Below, piece after piece: positions 34,232-43,247 of a stretch of 43,493 bases of DNA. Position 1 is the stretch's first letter. Every line of letters starts with the position of its first letter. Below the pieces are notes generated by a model. It saw only the letters and a program-made list of their open reading frames with translations, searched no databases and had not been told where the DNA came from. The stretch is from contig NZ_MECK01000557.1 in the NCBI RefSeq assembly GCF_014596465.1, forward strand, positions 1 to 43,493, written 5' to 3'. The stretch is from Streptomyces sp. CBMA123 (GTDB lineage Bacteria > Actinomycetota > Actinomycetes > Streptomycetales > Streptomycetaceae). Made by a program: the position numbers and the translations under genes.

Positions 34232-36181
34232 CTACGTCCCCTCCTCGGGCTCTGTCGCTTCGGCCCCGCGTCGGTCGTCGTACCGGTCCGCCCAATCGGC
34301 GAGCGTTCGGGAGATGCGGTCCAGCTTCGAGCGAAGGGCCGTAACCTCCAGGGAGTCCCATCCGTCGCGCTCGACGAGGCTGGCTCCGCCGAGATCGACG
34401 GGGACGGTCCGCAGGACGTCCACGGCCCCCTTCAGTCGGTCGACGCTCACGGTCACGTCGGCCCAGCGCAGACTCGCGGCTTTGAAGCCCGAGGCCGCTT
34501 TCTCCAGGGTTTCGCCGTTGTAGGTGTGGCGGACCCGGTCGTTGGTCAGCTCGCGCGCACCTTCGGAGCTCCGTGGTACGAGGCCGTCCTCGTCGACCTC
34601 GTACAGTTTCAGCCCCAGCCGGCCGGCCCGCACGATCTCGTAGGCCTGGAGGACGCCGCGTCGGCGGGAGAGCATGGCGCGCAGGACGGCTACCGCGGTG
34701 CGGTCGTCATTGTCGTCCGGCCCGCCGAAGAGCTCGCGTTGAAGGGCCATCGGCTTGGCCAGTGCCATGTAGTAGGCGGCTTTGACCGCGAGCTCGGTCT
34801 GGGCGACACCCAGCCGTCCGTTGTCGCCCAGCCCGCCGTTCATCTCTTCCAGGGCGTCGTCACGCAGCTCCTCCAGGGACCGGCCGGCCTCGGCCACCCC
34901 CTCCAGCGGACTGTCATGCGGAAGGCTGTCGATCTCCGGGAGCCGGTAGGCGCGTTGGAGGACGGCGCGCCGCGGCCGGATGAAGTGGGGGTCGTCGTTC
35001 TCCTCGGTCCTGACCGGGCGAAGGATCAGCTCGACGGCGATGTCCACCCGGTCCTCGCGCGTGGGCTTCTGCTTCGCCGTCAGCGACCGGATGCCGTCGT
35101 TGACGCGGCGTGCCGTGCCGGCACCCAGCACGGCTCGGACGATCTCCCCGGCGCGCACGTCGCGATCTCGGCTGCACCCTTCGTCCACGGCCTCTTGGGC
35201 GGTGATCGTCCCGGCGAACCACCGCTTCTCAGCCGCAGTGATGCGGGCCGGTCGAGTTCGAGTGGGCTCGGCCAAGGTGTCGAGCACGGCATCGGCCTTG
35301 GCCTCGTTCTCAACCGCCGGGCTGTACGGCTTGGGCGGGCGAATGTGGGTGAGGCCGATGAAGTTGCGCACGGCCGTGTGGAAGCGGAGTTGGGCCCGGT
35401 GGTCGGAGACGAATCCGACGACGACGCGTGCGGGGACGGTGAGCACCCGCACCTTCGCCTGATCGGTCTCACTGAGGTTCTCCCAGCCCACCTTCTGGGT
35501 CAGGCGGACGAGCGAGTTGACCTCCCTCCGGAACTTCCGGTCGTCCTTCCCCCACTCGTAGGCGACCTTCGCCGGCGCGTAGCCGAGCAGGTCGTGCACC
35601 GCACTGATGCGGCTCGAACCGTCCGCGGCGATCAGCATCGTTTCCGACGGGCGTCCGTCGTGGTGGTGCACCGTCATCGAGACGACGGTCAGCGGCTGGA
35701 GGACTCCCTCCACCCCGATGTCCTCGCGAAGAGGATTCTCTTTGACGAGCCGTCCCTTGGTGTCCTCCAAGCGCTGCGCGAGAACGTTCGGGCTGTCGAC
35801 CCGGATCTCGAGCTCCGCGCAGTGGTCCGGGCCCGAGACGGGTTCGGGCATGGCCAGACCGGCTCCTCTCCCGCCCAGGGCATAGGTGCGACGCCCGTAC
35901 TCCCGCGGGTTGGCCGGATGAGGCACCACGGACGCGGACCACAGCCGGGTCTCCACGATCGACAAGGTGCCGCCCTGGACGCGCAGTTCGGCGACATCGG
36001 CCAACTTCCGGCGCATCTCGTCCGGGCGGACCGCCGCTCGTGCCAGCCCTCGGACCGCGCTCTCCGAGAAACCCCTTCCGGCAAGCGTGTCGGCGAGGTT
36101 GTCCACCGCGGCGGCGCGGGGAAGCGTCCACTGGGAAGGCTGCCAGCCGCCCTCCGCCTCGACGGCCCCTTCCTCACTCAC
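34232..36181 (-). CDS. ParB/sulfiredoxin-fold protein of unknown function
   Basis: The product (649 aa) contains a ParB-like domain at about residues 72-210: SVVPHPANPREYGRR, then GVEGVLQPLTVVS and LIAADGSSRISAVHDLLGY, corresponding to the NPR, QPL and D/E-G-x-R-R motifs of ParB/Srx proteins. The domain is interrupted by an insert (about 100-145). The remaining 430 residues are helical, with no domain I recognise, so this is far larger than partition ParB (about 300-350 aa). GTG 36181 overlaps the stop of the upstream 148-aa gene by 8 nt, so they work together. A nuclease or DNA-binding defence role is only a guess. Confidence 0.6.
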   Translation of the reverse strand: MSEEGAVEAEGGWQPSQWTLPRAAAVDNLADTLAGRGFSESAVRGLARAAVRPDEMRRKLADVAELRVQGGTLSIVETRLWSASVVPHPANPREYGRRTYALGGRGAGLAMPEPVSGPDHCAELEIRVDSPNVLAQRLEDTKGRLVKENPLREDIGVEGVLQPLTVVSMTVHHHDGRPSETMLIAADGSSRISAVHDLLGYAPAKVAYEWGKDDRKFRREVNSLVRLTQKVGWENLSETDQAKVRVLTVPARVVVGFVSDHRAQLRFHTAVRNFIGLTHIRPPKPYSPAVENEAKADAVLDTLAEPTRTRPARITAAEKRWFAGTITAQEAVDEGCSRDRDVRAGEIVRAVLGAGTARRVNDGIRSLTAKQKPTREDRVDIAVELILRPVRTEENDDPHFIRPRRAVLQRAYRLPEIDSLPHDSPLEGVAEAGRSLEELRDDALEEMNGGLGDNGRLGVAQTELAVKAAYYMALAKPMALQRELFGGPDDNDDRTAVAVLRAMLSRRRGVLQAYEIVRAGRLGLKLYEVDEDGLVPRSSEGARELTNDRVRHTYNGETLEKAASGFKAASLRWADVTVSVDRLKGAVDVLRTVPVDLGGASLVERDGWDSLEVTALRSKLDRISRTLADWADRYDDRRGAEATEPEEGT

Positions 36182-36620
36182 TCGTGGCCTCCACGATCCG
36201 GTCCGCGAGGAGGAGCGCCCTGCGCGCTCGATCCCGATTCGCGCGGACGGTCGCCTCGCCGCCGTTCGCGGGCCGGGAGAGCTGTGCGGCCGACTCGCTG
36301 AGCGCGGCGCGAACCTGGTACCAGCCCTCCGGCGTCAGCGGCACCGTGAACAAACGCTCGCCGTTCATGTTCACGACCGAGCAGTGCAGCTCCCTCTCGG
36401 CGATCTCGGTCCACTGGGCCGCCAGCTGACCGATGGTCACCCCGGAGCCCCGGCGTGCCGCGGCTTCCGGCGACGTGACCGCGCGGCATCCGTCAACTGC
36501 TTGCAGGAGAACGACCGTGACGAGGGCGACCTCGTCCTGGTCCAAGGAAATCAGGATGGTCATGGCGTCATTGCTGGGCACCGGCAGCACTCCGTGAACG
36601 TCGGCAGATGAATCGGACAT
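36174..36620 (-). CDS. Unknown small protein coupled to the ParB-like gene
   Basis: The product (148 aa) is acidic at the N-terminus (ISLDQDEVALVTVVLLQAV), has a central VNMNGERLFTVPLTPEGWYQVRAAL and ends in a charged helix. I do not recognise a family. ATG 36620 has AGGA 7 nt upstream and lies inside one of two copies of a palindrome-containing repeat. Its 8-nt overlap with the ParB-like gene suggests the two products form one system. Confidence 0.65.
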   Translation of the reverse strand: MSDSSADVHGVLPVPSNDAMTILISLDQDEVALVTVVLLQAVDGCRAVTSPEAAARRGSGVTIGQLAAQWTEIAERELHCSVVNMNGERLFTVPLTPEGWYQVRAALSESAAQLSRPANGGEATVRANRDRARRALLLADRIVEATSE

Positions 36621-36681
36621 GTCTTCGTCCTGCCGCCAGGCGCGTGCGCGCGAGGCGAAGCGAGAGCGCGGACATGTCTTC
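36614..36681. promoter_or_regulatory. Duplicated CGGACATGTCTTC motif at the operon start
   Basis: The 13-bp sequence occurs at 36614-36626 (overlapping the start codon) and 36669-36681. Its core GACATGTC is a perfect palindrome. Such paired sites are typical of a repressor operator, perhaps for one of the two following proteins. Confidence 0.4.
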
Positions 36682-37024
36682 CGCCGACCTCCACCCGTGT
36701 CGGTCCTCGGAGCGTGTCGCCTCCGGAACCTCTGATGCCGTCCGAGCCGCACACCATCCGGCCCGAGGGGAACAAGGTGTCAGCACCAGCACCCCAGGGA
36801 GCACGGCAAGCTACACGACTGCTCGGGCTCGATCGAAGGAATCGGCGGAGGAGTCATGTCTCATGACGCGGGGACATCGAACAGGTCGCCCGGTGTGAGC
36901 GTAGTGGCTCGATCGCTCAGTGTGCAATCTGTGTTTCCGGCGCGGGAGTTGACCGCTTGGCGTCAGGGCGGAACTCGATCCGCCGAGGCCGTCCTCGCCC
37001 GTGCGGGAGGACCGGGTGGCGGGG
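36682..37024. other. Intergenic region, no firm gene
   Basis: The region separates the ParB-like operon from the response regulator. A frame opening at ATG 36856 after GGAGGAG looks plausible for its first 15 codons but then becomes Gly/Arg-rich and runs over the end of the regulator gene, so I do not call it. Confidence 0.4.
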
Positions 37025-37669
37025 CTACTGGTCGAGGTAGGCGAGGACGGCCAGGACGCGGCGGTTGTCGGCGTCGGTGGGGATGAGGTTGAGCTTGGTG
37101 AAGATGTTGCTGATGTGTTTGGCGACGGCCTTCTCGGTGATGAAGAGGCCTTGGGCGATGCCGGCGTTGGAGCGGCCCTGGGCGACCCATTCGAGGACTT
37201 CGCGTTCGCGGGTGGAGAGGGCGGAGATGGATTCGTCGCGTTCCTTGCGGACCAGGAGCTGGGAGATGACCTCCGGGTCCATGGCGGTGCCGCCGTCGGC
37301 GACGCGGCGGATGGAGTCGAGGAACTGGGAGCCGTTGGTGACGCGGTCCTTGAGCATGTAGCCGACGCCGCGGCCGCCGCTGGCGAGGAGTTCGCGGGCG
37401 TAGAGGGGTTCGACGTACTGGGAGAGGAGGAGGACGGGGAGGCCGGGGGTGGTGCGGCGGGCGGTGAGGACGGCGCGCAGGCCCTCGTCGGTGAAGTTGG
37501 GGGGCAGCCGGACGTCGACGACGGCGACGTCCGGCTGGTGGTCGGTGAGGGCGCGGAGGAGGTCGGCGCCGTTGTCGACGGCGGCGGCCACCTCGTGGCC
37601 GTAGGCCTGGAGGAGGCGGATCAGACCGTCCCTCAGGAGGAAGTGGTCTTCGGCGAGGACAATGCGCAA
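37025..37669 (-). CDS. LuxR-type response regulator (NarL family)
   Basis: The product (214 aa) has a receiver domain with AEDHFLLRDGL and phosphate-acceptor Asp52 (VAVVDVRLPP), and Lys at MLKD. The C-terminal helix-turn-helix (LSTREREVLEWVAQGRSNAG, EKAVAKHISNIFTKL) is that of LuxR/NarL regulators. The TTG start at 37669 has GGAG 5 nt upstream and gives the standard MRIVLAED N-terminus. It overlaps the sensor kinase gene by 37 nt, so the pair is co-expressed. Confidence 0.93.
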   Translation of the reverse strand: MRIVLAEDHFLLRDGLIRLLQAYGHEVAAAVDNGADLLRALTDHQPDVAVVDVRLPPNFTDEGLRAVLTARRTTPGLPVLLLSQYVEPLYARELLASGGRGVGYMLKDRVTNGSQFLDSIRRVADGGTAMDPEVISQLLVRKERDESISALSTREREVLEWVAQGRSNAGIAQGLFITEKAVAKHISNIFTKLNLIPTDADNRRVLAVLAYLDQ

Positions 37670-38952
37670 GGGAGCTCCATGGTGACCATGGTGGGGCCGT
37701 TGACGGGGCTGCTGACGGCGAGGACGCCGTCGAAGGTGGCGAGCCGTCGTTCGATGCCGCGCAGGCCGGTGCCGCGGGTGGCGTCCGCGCCGCCGCGTCC
37801 GGTGTCCGTGACGGTGATGCGCAGCATGCCGTGATCGTAGCGAATGTCGATCCAGGCGCGGTCGGCGTGGGAGTGCTTGGAGACGTTGGTGAGGATCTCC
37901 GAGATGGCGAAGTAGGCGGCGGACTCGACGGGCATCTCGGGGCGGCCGGGGAGGTCCACCGCGACCTCGGTGGGGACCGGGCAGACCATCGCCAAGGCCC
38001 GTACCGCGTCGGCGAGTCCGCGGTCGGCGAGGACCGGCGGGTGGATGCCGCGGACCAGGTTGCGGATCTCCTCCAGAGCCTTGGTGGAGGACTCCCGGGC
38101 CTCGATCAGCAGGGCGCGGACGGCGTCCGGGTTGGTCTCCAGGAGGTGTTCGGCGGCGTCCAGGGTCATGCCCATCGCCACCAGGCGGGCCTGGGCGCCG
38201 TCGTGGAGGTCGCGCTCGATCCGGCGGATCTCGGCCATCTGGGTGTCCACCGCGGTGCTGCGGGTGGTGGTGAGGTGCTCGATCCGGCTGGCCATCAGCT
38301 CCTGCTCGCTCGGGGCGAGCATCGAGCGGGTGTAGAGGGCGTGCTTGCGCACGGCGCGGGGCGCGACCCAGAGGGCGAGCGGGAGTTGGAGCAGGCCGAG
38401 CACGCCGGCCAGGACCGCGGTGGCCTGACCGTCGATCGGGATGAACTGGTACCAGAGGCCGTCCCACTCGAGGGACAGCGGGACACCGAAGAAGGCCAGG
38501 AAGATGCCCCAGAGGCCGCTGAGCACCAGGGCGATCGGCCCGAAGGCGAGGAGGCCGCCGACGATCGGGTCGGTGAGGACCCAGGTGAACTCCCGCTTGG
38601 TCTGCGGGTCGCTCAGGATCCAGCGGTAGCGGGCGACGGCCCCGGAGGCGCCCTCGGGGGTGGGCGGCAGCGGTCCGGGCGGGCCCGGGATGCGGACGCC
38701 CGACCAGTCCTCGGCCAGGGCGCGCTGACGGGCCGCCAGGGCGCGGACCCGCTCCATCGACCGGGGCACCAGGCCGAGGCCGGAGCCGACCAGGGAGATC
38801 GCGGTGGAGAGCCCCAGGGAGCGGCCGAAGGCGGCGACCGAGAGCCAGCAGAGCGCCACCGCGCGCCCCAGTCCGGTGAATCCGGCGGAGGCGGAGAAGC
38901 CCCTGATCTCGACCGGTGCCGGGTCCGCCCCGAGCTGCATCGTGCGGTCCAT
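37633..38952 (-). CDS. Sensor histidine kinase (HisKA_3 type)
   Basis: The product (439 aa) has an N-terminal membrane sensor region with about four to five hydrophobic segments (for example GGLLAFGPIALVLSGLWGIF and VLAGVLGLLQLPLALWVAP). The phosphorylation site is His250 in IERDLHDGAQARL, and the ATPase domain shows EILTNVSKHS and DTGRGG...GTGLRGIERR. ATG 38952 with GAGGAG 7 nt upstream is preferred to the GTG at 38958. It partners the overlapping LuxR-type regulator. The signal is unknown. Confidence 0.92.
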   Translation of the reverse strand: MDRTMQLGADPAPVEIRGFSASAGFTGLGRAVALCWLSVAAFGRSLGLSTAISLVGSGLGLVPRSMERVRALAARQRALAEDWSGVRIPGPPGPLPPTPEGASGAVARYRWILSDPQTKREFTWVLTDPIVGGLLAFGPIALVLSGLWGIFLAFFGVPLSLEWDGLWYQFIPIDGQATAVLAGVLGLLQLPLALWVAPRAVRKHALYTRSMLAPSEQELMASRIEHLTTTRSTAVDTQMAEIRRIERDLHDGAQARLVAMGMTLDAAEHLLETNPDAVRALLIEARESSTKALEEIRNLVRGIHPPVLADRGLADAVRALAMVCPVPTEVAVDLPGRPEMPVESAAYFAISEILTNVSKHSHADRAWIDIRYDHGMLRITVTDTGRGGADATRGTGLRGIERRLATFDGVLAVSSPVNGPTMVTMELPCALSSPKTTSS

Positions 38953-39043
38953 GGACACGCTCCTCTCTGGTGCCTTCGCGTTGCCCGGCCGTGGTGGCCG
39001 TGGGGACCATTCTGGCGGCGACGGGGGGCGGAAATCGGTAGTA

Positions 39044-39526
39044 CTAACTCCCCTCTTGGTCCACGGGGGTTGGGTCGGCGAGGAAGAGCGAGAGGGTGTC
39101 GGCCACGCAGGCCGCGCGGGACTCGCCCTCGATCTCCACGGTCATCCGCACCGCGGCCAGGTGGCCGACCGGGGTCTCCCGGACGCTGGTGACCCGGGCG
39201 CCGCCGCGGACCCGGGCGCCGACCTTGACCGGGTGCGGGAAACGGACCTTGTCCAAGCCGAAGTTGACGCCCATCGTGACGTCCTCGATCTCGAAGATCG
39301 CGCGCATCATCGCGGGCAGCAGGCCGAGCGTCATGTAGCCGTGGACGATGGTGGCGCCGAACGGTCCGGTGGCCGCGCGTTCGGGGTCCACGTGGATCCA
39401 CTGGAGGTCGCCGGTGGCGCCGGCGAACCGGTCCACGTTGTCCTGGGTGACTTCGAGCCAGTCGCTGTAGCCGAGGTGCTCGCCGGTCGCCTCGGTGAAC
39501 TCGGCCAGGGTGGCAAAGGATCTCAT
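39044..39526 (-). CDS. MaoC-like hydratase
   Basis: The product (160 aa) is a hot-dog-fold enoyl-CoA hydratase of the MaoC type. It has the hydratase motif VDRFAGATGDLQWIHVDPER with catalytic Asp and His, GATIVHGYMTLGLLPAM, and a C-terminal strand set. It would hydrate an enoyl thioester in fatty-acid breakdown or polyketide reduction. It lies between the sensor kinase and a strong terminator, so it is transcribed apart from the biosynthetic genes to its right. Confidence 0.9.
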   Translation of the reverse strand: MRSFATLAEFTEATGEHLGYSDWLEVTQDNVDRFAGATGDLQWIHVDPERAATGPFGATIVHGYMTLGLLPAMMRAIFEIEDVTMGVNFGLDKVRFPHPVKVGARVRGGARVTSVRETPVGHLAAVRMTVEIEGESRAACVADTLSLFLADPTPVDQEGS

Positions 39527-39594
39527 GGGGCGATTCTCCGCTCCGGCTGCTGACGCCCAACTGACGGGCTGCTGACGGGGGCGGGGACGGTCGG

Positions 39595-39643
39595 CGCACG
39601 ACGGACGCCCGCCCCGGGGTGCGGGGCGGGCGTCCGTCGTGCG
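39595..39643 (-). terminator. Perfect 21-bp hairpin, terminator of the sbnB-side operon
   Basis: The 21 bases at 39595-39615 are exactly complementary to 39623-39643, with a 7-nt GGGGTGC loop. It lies 12 nt beyond the stop of the SbnB-like gene (leftward reading) and should stop that transcript before the MaoC gene. Confidence 0.85.
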
Positions 39644-39655
39644 TCCGGTGGCGAG

Positions 39656-40732
39656 TCAGCCGTAGCGCTTGAGCTCGTGGAAGAAGTCGGGCACGGTGTG
39701 CAGCCCCTCGGCGGCCCGGACGTGGTCGTAGACGTGCTTGGCGACGGCCAGGTCGAGCACGCCGAGGCCGAACGGGGAGAAGACCACCGGACGGTCGGCG
39801 GGCGGGGTGATCGCCCCGGTGAGCACGTCGTACAGCGTGCCGGCCACGAACTCGCGGTTGCCGACGCGCTGTTCGGCCAGGTGCGGGGAGGTGCCGGCCT
39901 TCAGGCAGTGGTCGATGTCGTCGACCACGTTCCAGGCGTCGAGGACGATCTCCGGGGAGAGGTCGCGCAGCGAGACGTGCAGCACGAGCGGGTGGTGGGC
40001 GAACCAGGCCGGGTCGGTCACGTGCGGTTCGCCGGCCACGGTGGCGAAGACGATCAGGTCGGCGGAGCGGACCAGGTCCTCGGGCTTCTCGTGGACGGTG
40101 ACCGCCAGTTCCTCGCCCTCGGCCCGGCGCAGGTAGTCGGCGAAGCCGTGGGCGTGCTCGGCGGAGAGGTCGTGGACGCCGGCCTCGGTGAAGTCGAAGC
40201 CGTTGGCGGCGAGGTAGGTGTGGACGTAGCGGGCGATCAGGCCGACGCCGAAGAAGCCGACCCGGCGCGGGCGTTCGCCGCGGGCGTCGGCCAGCCGGGC
40301 GGCGGCCAGGGCGGCGGAGGCGGCGGTGCGGGCCGCGCTGATGATGGAGCTCTCCAGGCAGGCGAAGGGGTAGCCGGTCCGCTCGTCGTTGAGGATCAGC
40401 ACGGCCGAGGCGCGGGGCAGGCCGGCCGCGACGTTCCCCGGGAAGCTGGAGATCCACTTGACGCCGTGCACCCCGACGTCGCCCTCGACCGAGGCGGGCA
40501 GCGCGATGATCCGGTCGGCCGGACGGTCCGGGAAGCGCAGGAAGTACGAGTCCGGGTTGACCGTCCGCCCCTCGCCGTGCAGCCGGTAGGCGGCCTCGAC
40601 GGTGGCGATGACGTCCTGCTCGTGGCCGTGGAGGGCCTCGTGCACCTGGGCGCCGGAGACCACGGAGAAGGTCGGCGCGGCGGCGGTCGGTGCACCTGGG
40701 GTGGCGGTGTCTGCCGTGGTGGCACTGGTCAT
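39656..40732 (-). CDS. sbnB: SbnB-like dehydrogenase (ornithine cyclodeaminase family)
   Basis: The product (358 aa) matches SbnB, which oxidises N-(2-amino-2-carboxyethyl)-L-glutamate to give 2,3-diaminopropionate with loss of 2-oxoglutarate. Signatures are GRTVNPDSYFLRFPDRPADR, GVKWISSFPGN, GLPRASAVLILND and the Rossmann motif GFFGVGLIARYVHTYL. Normally an SbnA-type synthase is adjacent; none is in this window. ATG 40732 has AGGAG 10 nt upstream, 41 nt after the flavoenzyme gene. This suggests a non-ribosomal or related product that uses diaminopropionate. Confidence 0.82.
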   Translation of the reverse strand: MTSATTADTATPGAPTAAAPTFSVVSGAQVHEALHGHEQDVIATVEAAYRLHGEGRTVNPDSYFLRFPDRPADRIIALPASVEGDVGVHGVKWISSFPGNVAAGLPRASAVLILNDERTGYPFACLESSIISAARTAASAALAAARLADARGERPRRVGFFGVGLIARYVHTYLAANGFDFTEAGVHDLSAEHAHGFADYLRRAEGEELAVTVHEKPEDLVRSADLIVFATVAGEPHVTDPAWFAHHPLVLHVSLRDLSPEIVLDAWNVVDDIDHCLKAGTSPHLAEQRVGNREFVAGTLYDVLTGAITPPADRPVVFSPFGLGVLDLAVAKHVYDHVRAAEGLHTVPDFFHELKRYG

Positions 40733-40773
40733 GGGAACACTGCTCCTGGTCGGGCGAGGGCGGGCGGGGAGGT

Positions 40774-42495
40774 TCAGCCGATCCGGGCGAGGCCCTTGGC
40801 ATTGCGGCGGGCGAGGCCGCGGGAGACCAGCAGCGGGTCCCAGCCCGGGCCTCGGTCGGGCAGCCGGGCGGGGTCGCCGAGCACCGTTCCGGCGACCACC
40901 TCGTTCAGCAGCGGGCGGCCGAGGATCTGCCCGGCGGCGACCGTGCCGCCGCCGGCGACGGCGGCCAGGCCGCTGCCGTAGCGGGTGCTCTGGCCGACCA
41001 CGAAGAGGCCCTCGACGTCGGTGCGCACGTCGGGCCGCTGGTTGAGGCTGCCCCAGCTGGCCATGCCGTACGGGGTGCCGCCGGAGCTGAGGACGTAGCG
41101 CTCGTGGCTGAGCGGGGTCGCGGTCTCCAGGTGGGTCACACGGTCCCGGAAGGGGCCGATCACCTTCTCGGCGGCGGTCACCATCAGCTCGGTGAACTGC
41201 TGCTTGCGGGCCTGGTAGGCGGCGTCGCGACGGTAGCGAGCGCCGTCCGCCGGGCCGCCCCGGACGCCCCAGAATCCGTGGCCGGGCGGGCTGAGGGTGA
41301 GCACCTGGAAGTTGGTGTGGCCGGGCGGGCAGACCGCGGCCGCGCCCGGGTCCTTCTGGGAGGCGAAGGAGAACATCAGCTGCGGCAGCTCGCTCACGGT
41401 GCCGTGGCGCTCGCACTCCTCGAGCATCGCGGCGTGCGCGGCCTCCATGTCGTCGCTGCCGTGCCACCAGATGTTGGCGTTGGGCAGGCCGGACAGCTCG
41501 GTGTCGAGCGCGACGTACACCGCGACCATGGCGCCGCGCATGGTGGCCTCGCGGGTGCGGGCGACCAGGTCGGCGGGGAAGGCCCGCTCGCCGCCGCACA
41601 GGTCGAGCACGGTGCGGCGGTAGTCGGCGTTGGAGATCACCAGGGGGGCGGATATCCGGGTGCCGTCGGCGAGTTCGACGCCGGTGGCGCGGCCCTGGTC
41701 GATCAGGATCCGGCGCACCTCGCACCGGGTGCGCAGTTCGCCGCCGTGGGCTTCCAGGGCCTCGACGAAGGCCGCCACCAGGACCTGTCCGCCGCCCTCC
41801 GGGTAGTACGCCCCGCGCAGGTAGTGGTCGAGCATGGCGGCGTGGTCGGCGAAGGGGATGCCGTCCGGCATGGTGCCGTAGTTGCCGGCCTGGGCGGCGA
41901 GCAGGGTGCGGCCCTTGGGGGAGAGGCGGCAGTGGTCCAGGGCGTCGGCGAGGGTGCGGGCCCGGCGGGCCCAGCGCATGGTCTCCGGGGACTCGCGGAA
42001 CAGCTCGACCATGGACCGGCCGAGCAGGGCCTCCCGGGTGGCGACGGCCACCGTCTCGGCGAGGTGGACGAAGCGGTCGATCCCCTCGGTCTCCTCGGGC
42101 AGCGCGGCGCGGAGCCGGTCGCGGTAGGCCGGCCAGCCGGCCGGCACGTCCAGGGTGGCGGTGGGGGTGATGATCCGGTCGAAGCCCTGCTCGTTGTCCA
42201 TCGGGCGGAAGACCACCCGGTCGCGGACGCCGAGTCCGGACAGGACGGCCGGGAGCATGCCGTCCGGGCCGCAGTCGCCGACGTAGTGGGTGCCGACGTC
42301 GAACTCGTACTTGCGCCGGCGGCGGAAGACGTGGGCGTTGCCGCCGGCCACGTCGTGTTGTTCGAGCACCAGCACGCTGCGCCCGTCGGCGGCCAGGTAG
42401 GCCGCGGCGGACAGTCCGCCGAGGCCGCTGCCGACCACGATCGCGTCGTAGCGGTCTCTGCCGCCTCCGGCCGTCGGACCCTGCGCTTGCGGCAT
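40774..42495 (-). CDS. Phytoene-desaturase-like flavoenzyme
   Basis: The product (573 aa) has the N-terminal FAD-binding motif VVGSGLGGLSAAAYLA, GGNAHVFRRRRKYEFDVGTHY, and the C-terminal FAD contact GLFVVGQSTRYGSGLAAVAG. The family includes carotenoid desaturases/isomerases and retinol saturases. In type II polyene polyketide clusters such enzymes are thought to act on the polyene chain. ATG 42495 is preceded by a G-rich stretch; ATG 42519 overlaps the fabG stop and is also possible. It lies between fabG and sbnB in one leftward operon. Confidence 0.8.
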   Translation of the reverse strand: MPQAQGPTAGGGRDRYDAIVVGSGLGGLSAAAYLAADGRSVLVLEQHDVAGGNAHVFRRRRKYEFDVGTHYVGDCGPDGMLPAVLSGLGVRDRVVFRPMDNEQGFDRIITPTATLDVPAGWPAYRDRLRAALPEETEGIDRFVHLAETVAVATREALLGRSMVELFRESPETMRWARRARTLADALDHCRLSPKGRTLLAAQAGNYGTMPDGIPFADHAAMLDHYLRGAYYPEGGGQVLVAAFVEALEAHGGELRTRCEVRRILIDQGRATGVELADGTRISAPLVISNADYRRTVLDLCGGERAFPADLVARTREATMRGAMVAVYVALDTELSGLPNANIWWHGSDDMEAAHAAMLEECERHGTVSELPQLMFSFASQKDPGAAAVCPPGHTNFQVLTLSPPGHGFWGVRGGPADGARYRRDAAYQARKQQFTELMVTAAEKVIGPFRDRVTHLETATPLSHERYVLSSGGTPYGMASWGSLNQRPDVRTDVEGLFVVGQSTRYGSGLAAVAGGGTVAAGQILGRPLLNEVVAGTVLGDPARLPDRGPGWDPLLVSRGLARRNAKGLARIG

Positions 42496-42518
42496 GTGCG
42501 CCCCCACTCGTCGGACCA

Positions 42519-43247
42519 TCAGAACGTGCCGCCGCCGTGGATCTCGAAGACCGACCCGCTGATGTAGGCCGCCCGGTCGGACAGCAGGAAGGAGACCAGA
42601 TCGGCCACCTCCTCCGGCTTGCCGACCCGGCCGAGCGCGACGCTCCCCAGCATCCGCGCCAGCGCGGCCTCGGACATGTCGCCGACCATGTCGGTGGCGA
42701 TCAGGCCCGGGGCGACCACGTTGGCGCGTACACCGCGCGGGCCGCACTCCTTGGCCAGGGACTTGGTGAAGCCGATGATCCCGGCCTTCGAGGCGGCGTA
42801 GTTGGCCTGGCCGACGTTACCGTAAATGCCCGACACCGACGACAGGTTGACGATCGCTCCGCTGCGGCGCTTGCTCATCGCGAAGGCCGCCGCGCGGCAC
42901 ACGTGGTAGACCCCGTCGAGGTTGGTGCGCAGCACCTGGTCCCAGTCGGTCTCGGGCATCAGGATCACCGGGCGGTCCCTGGTGATCCCGGCCGAGGTGA
43001 CCGCGGCGTCCACCGGGCCGAGTTCGCGCTCGGTGCGGGCGAACCAGTCGCGGACCTGGGCGGAGTCGGCGACGTCGCACTGGGTCGCGGTGATCCGGGT
43101 GCCGGACTCCCCGGCCTCCTTGACCAGGCGCTCGGCGGCCTCGGCGTTGGAGCGGTAGCAGAAGGCGACGTCGTAGCCGTCCCGGGCGAGGCGCAGCACG
43201 ACGGCCCGGCCGATGCCCCGGGAACCGCCGCTGACCAGGGCGATCAT
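42519..43247 (-). CDS. fabG: 3-oxoacyl-ACP reductase (ketoreductase)
   Basis: The product (242 aa) is a short-chain dehydrogenase: NADPH-binding GGSRGIG, NLSSVSGIYGNVGQANYAASKAG with catalytic Ser, Tyr and Lys, and the C-terminal YISGSVFEIHGG. It would reduce beta-keto groups on an acyl carrier protein. ATG 43247 overlaps the stop of the upstream ketosynthase-like gene (ATGA), so they are coupled, pointing to a polyketide or fatty-acid role rather than central metabolism. Confidence 0.93.
   Translation of the reverse strand: MIALVSGGSRGIGRAVVLRLARDGYDVAFCYRSNAEAAERLVKEAGESGTRITATQCDVADSAQVRDWFARTERELGPVDAAVTSAGITRDRPVILMPETDWDQVLRTNLDGVYHVCRAAAFAMSKRRSGAIVNLSSVSGIYGNVGQANYAASKAGIIGFTKSLAKECGPRGVRANVVAPGLIATDMVGDMSEAALARMLGSVALGRVGKPEEVADLVSFLLSDRAAYISGSVFEIHGGGTF

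Noticed and set aside
34124..36301. 725-codon plus-strand frame opposite the ParB-like gene
   Set aside because: The minus-strand frame has ParB motifs and an overlapping upstream gene; the plus frame has no motif.
36856..37086. Possible small gene starting at ATG 36856 after GGAGGAG
   Set aside because: Spacing is too short (2 nt), and the frame becomes Gly/Arg-rich and overlaps the 3' end of the response-regulator gene.
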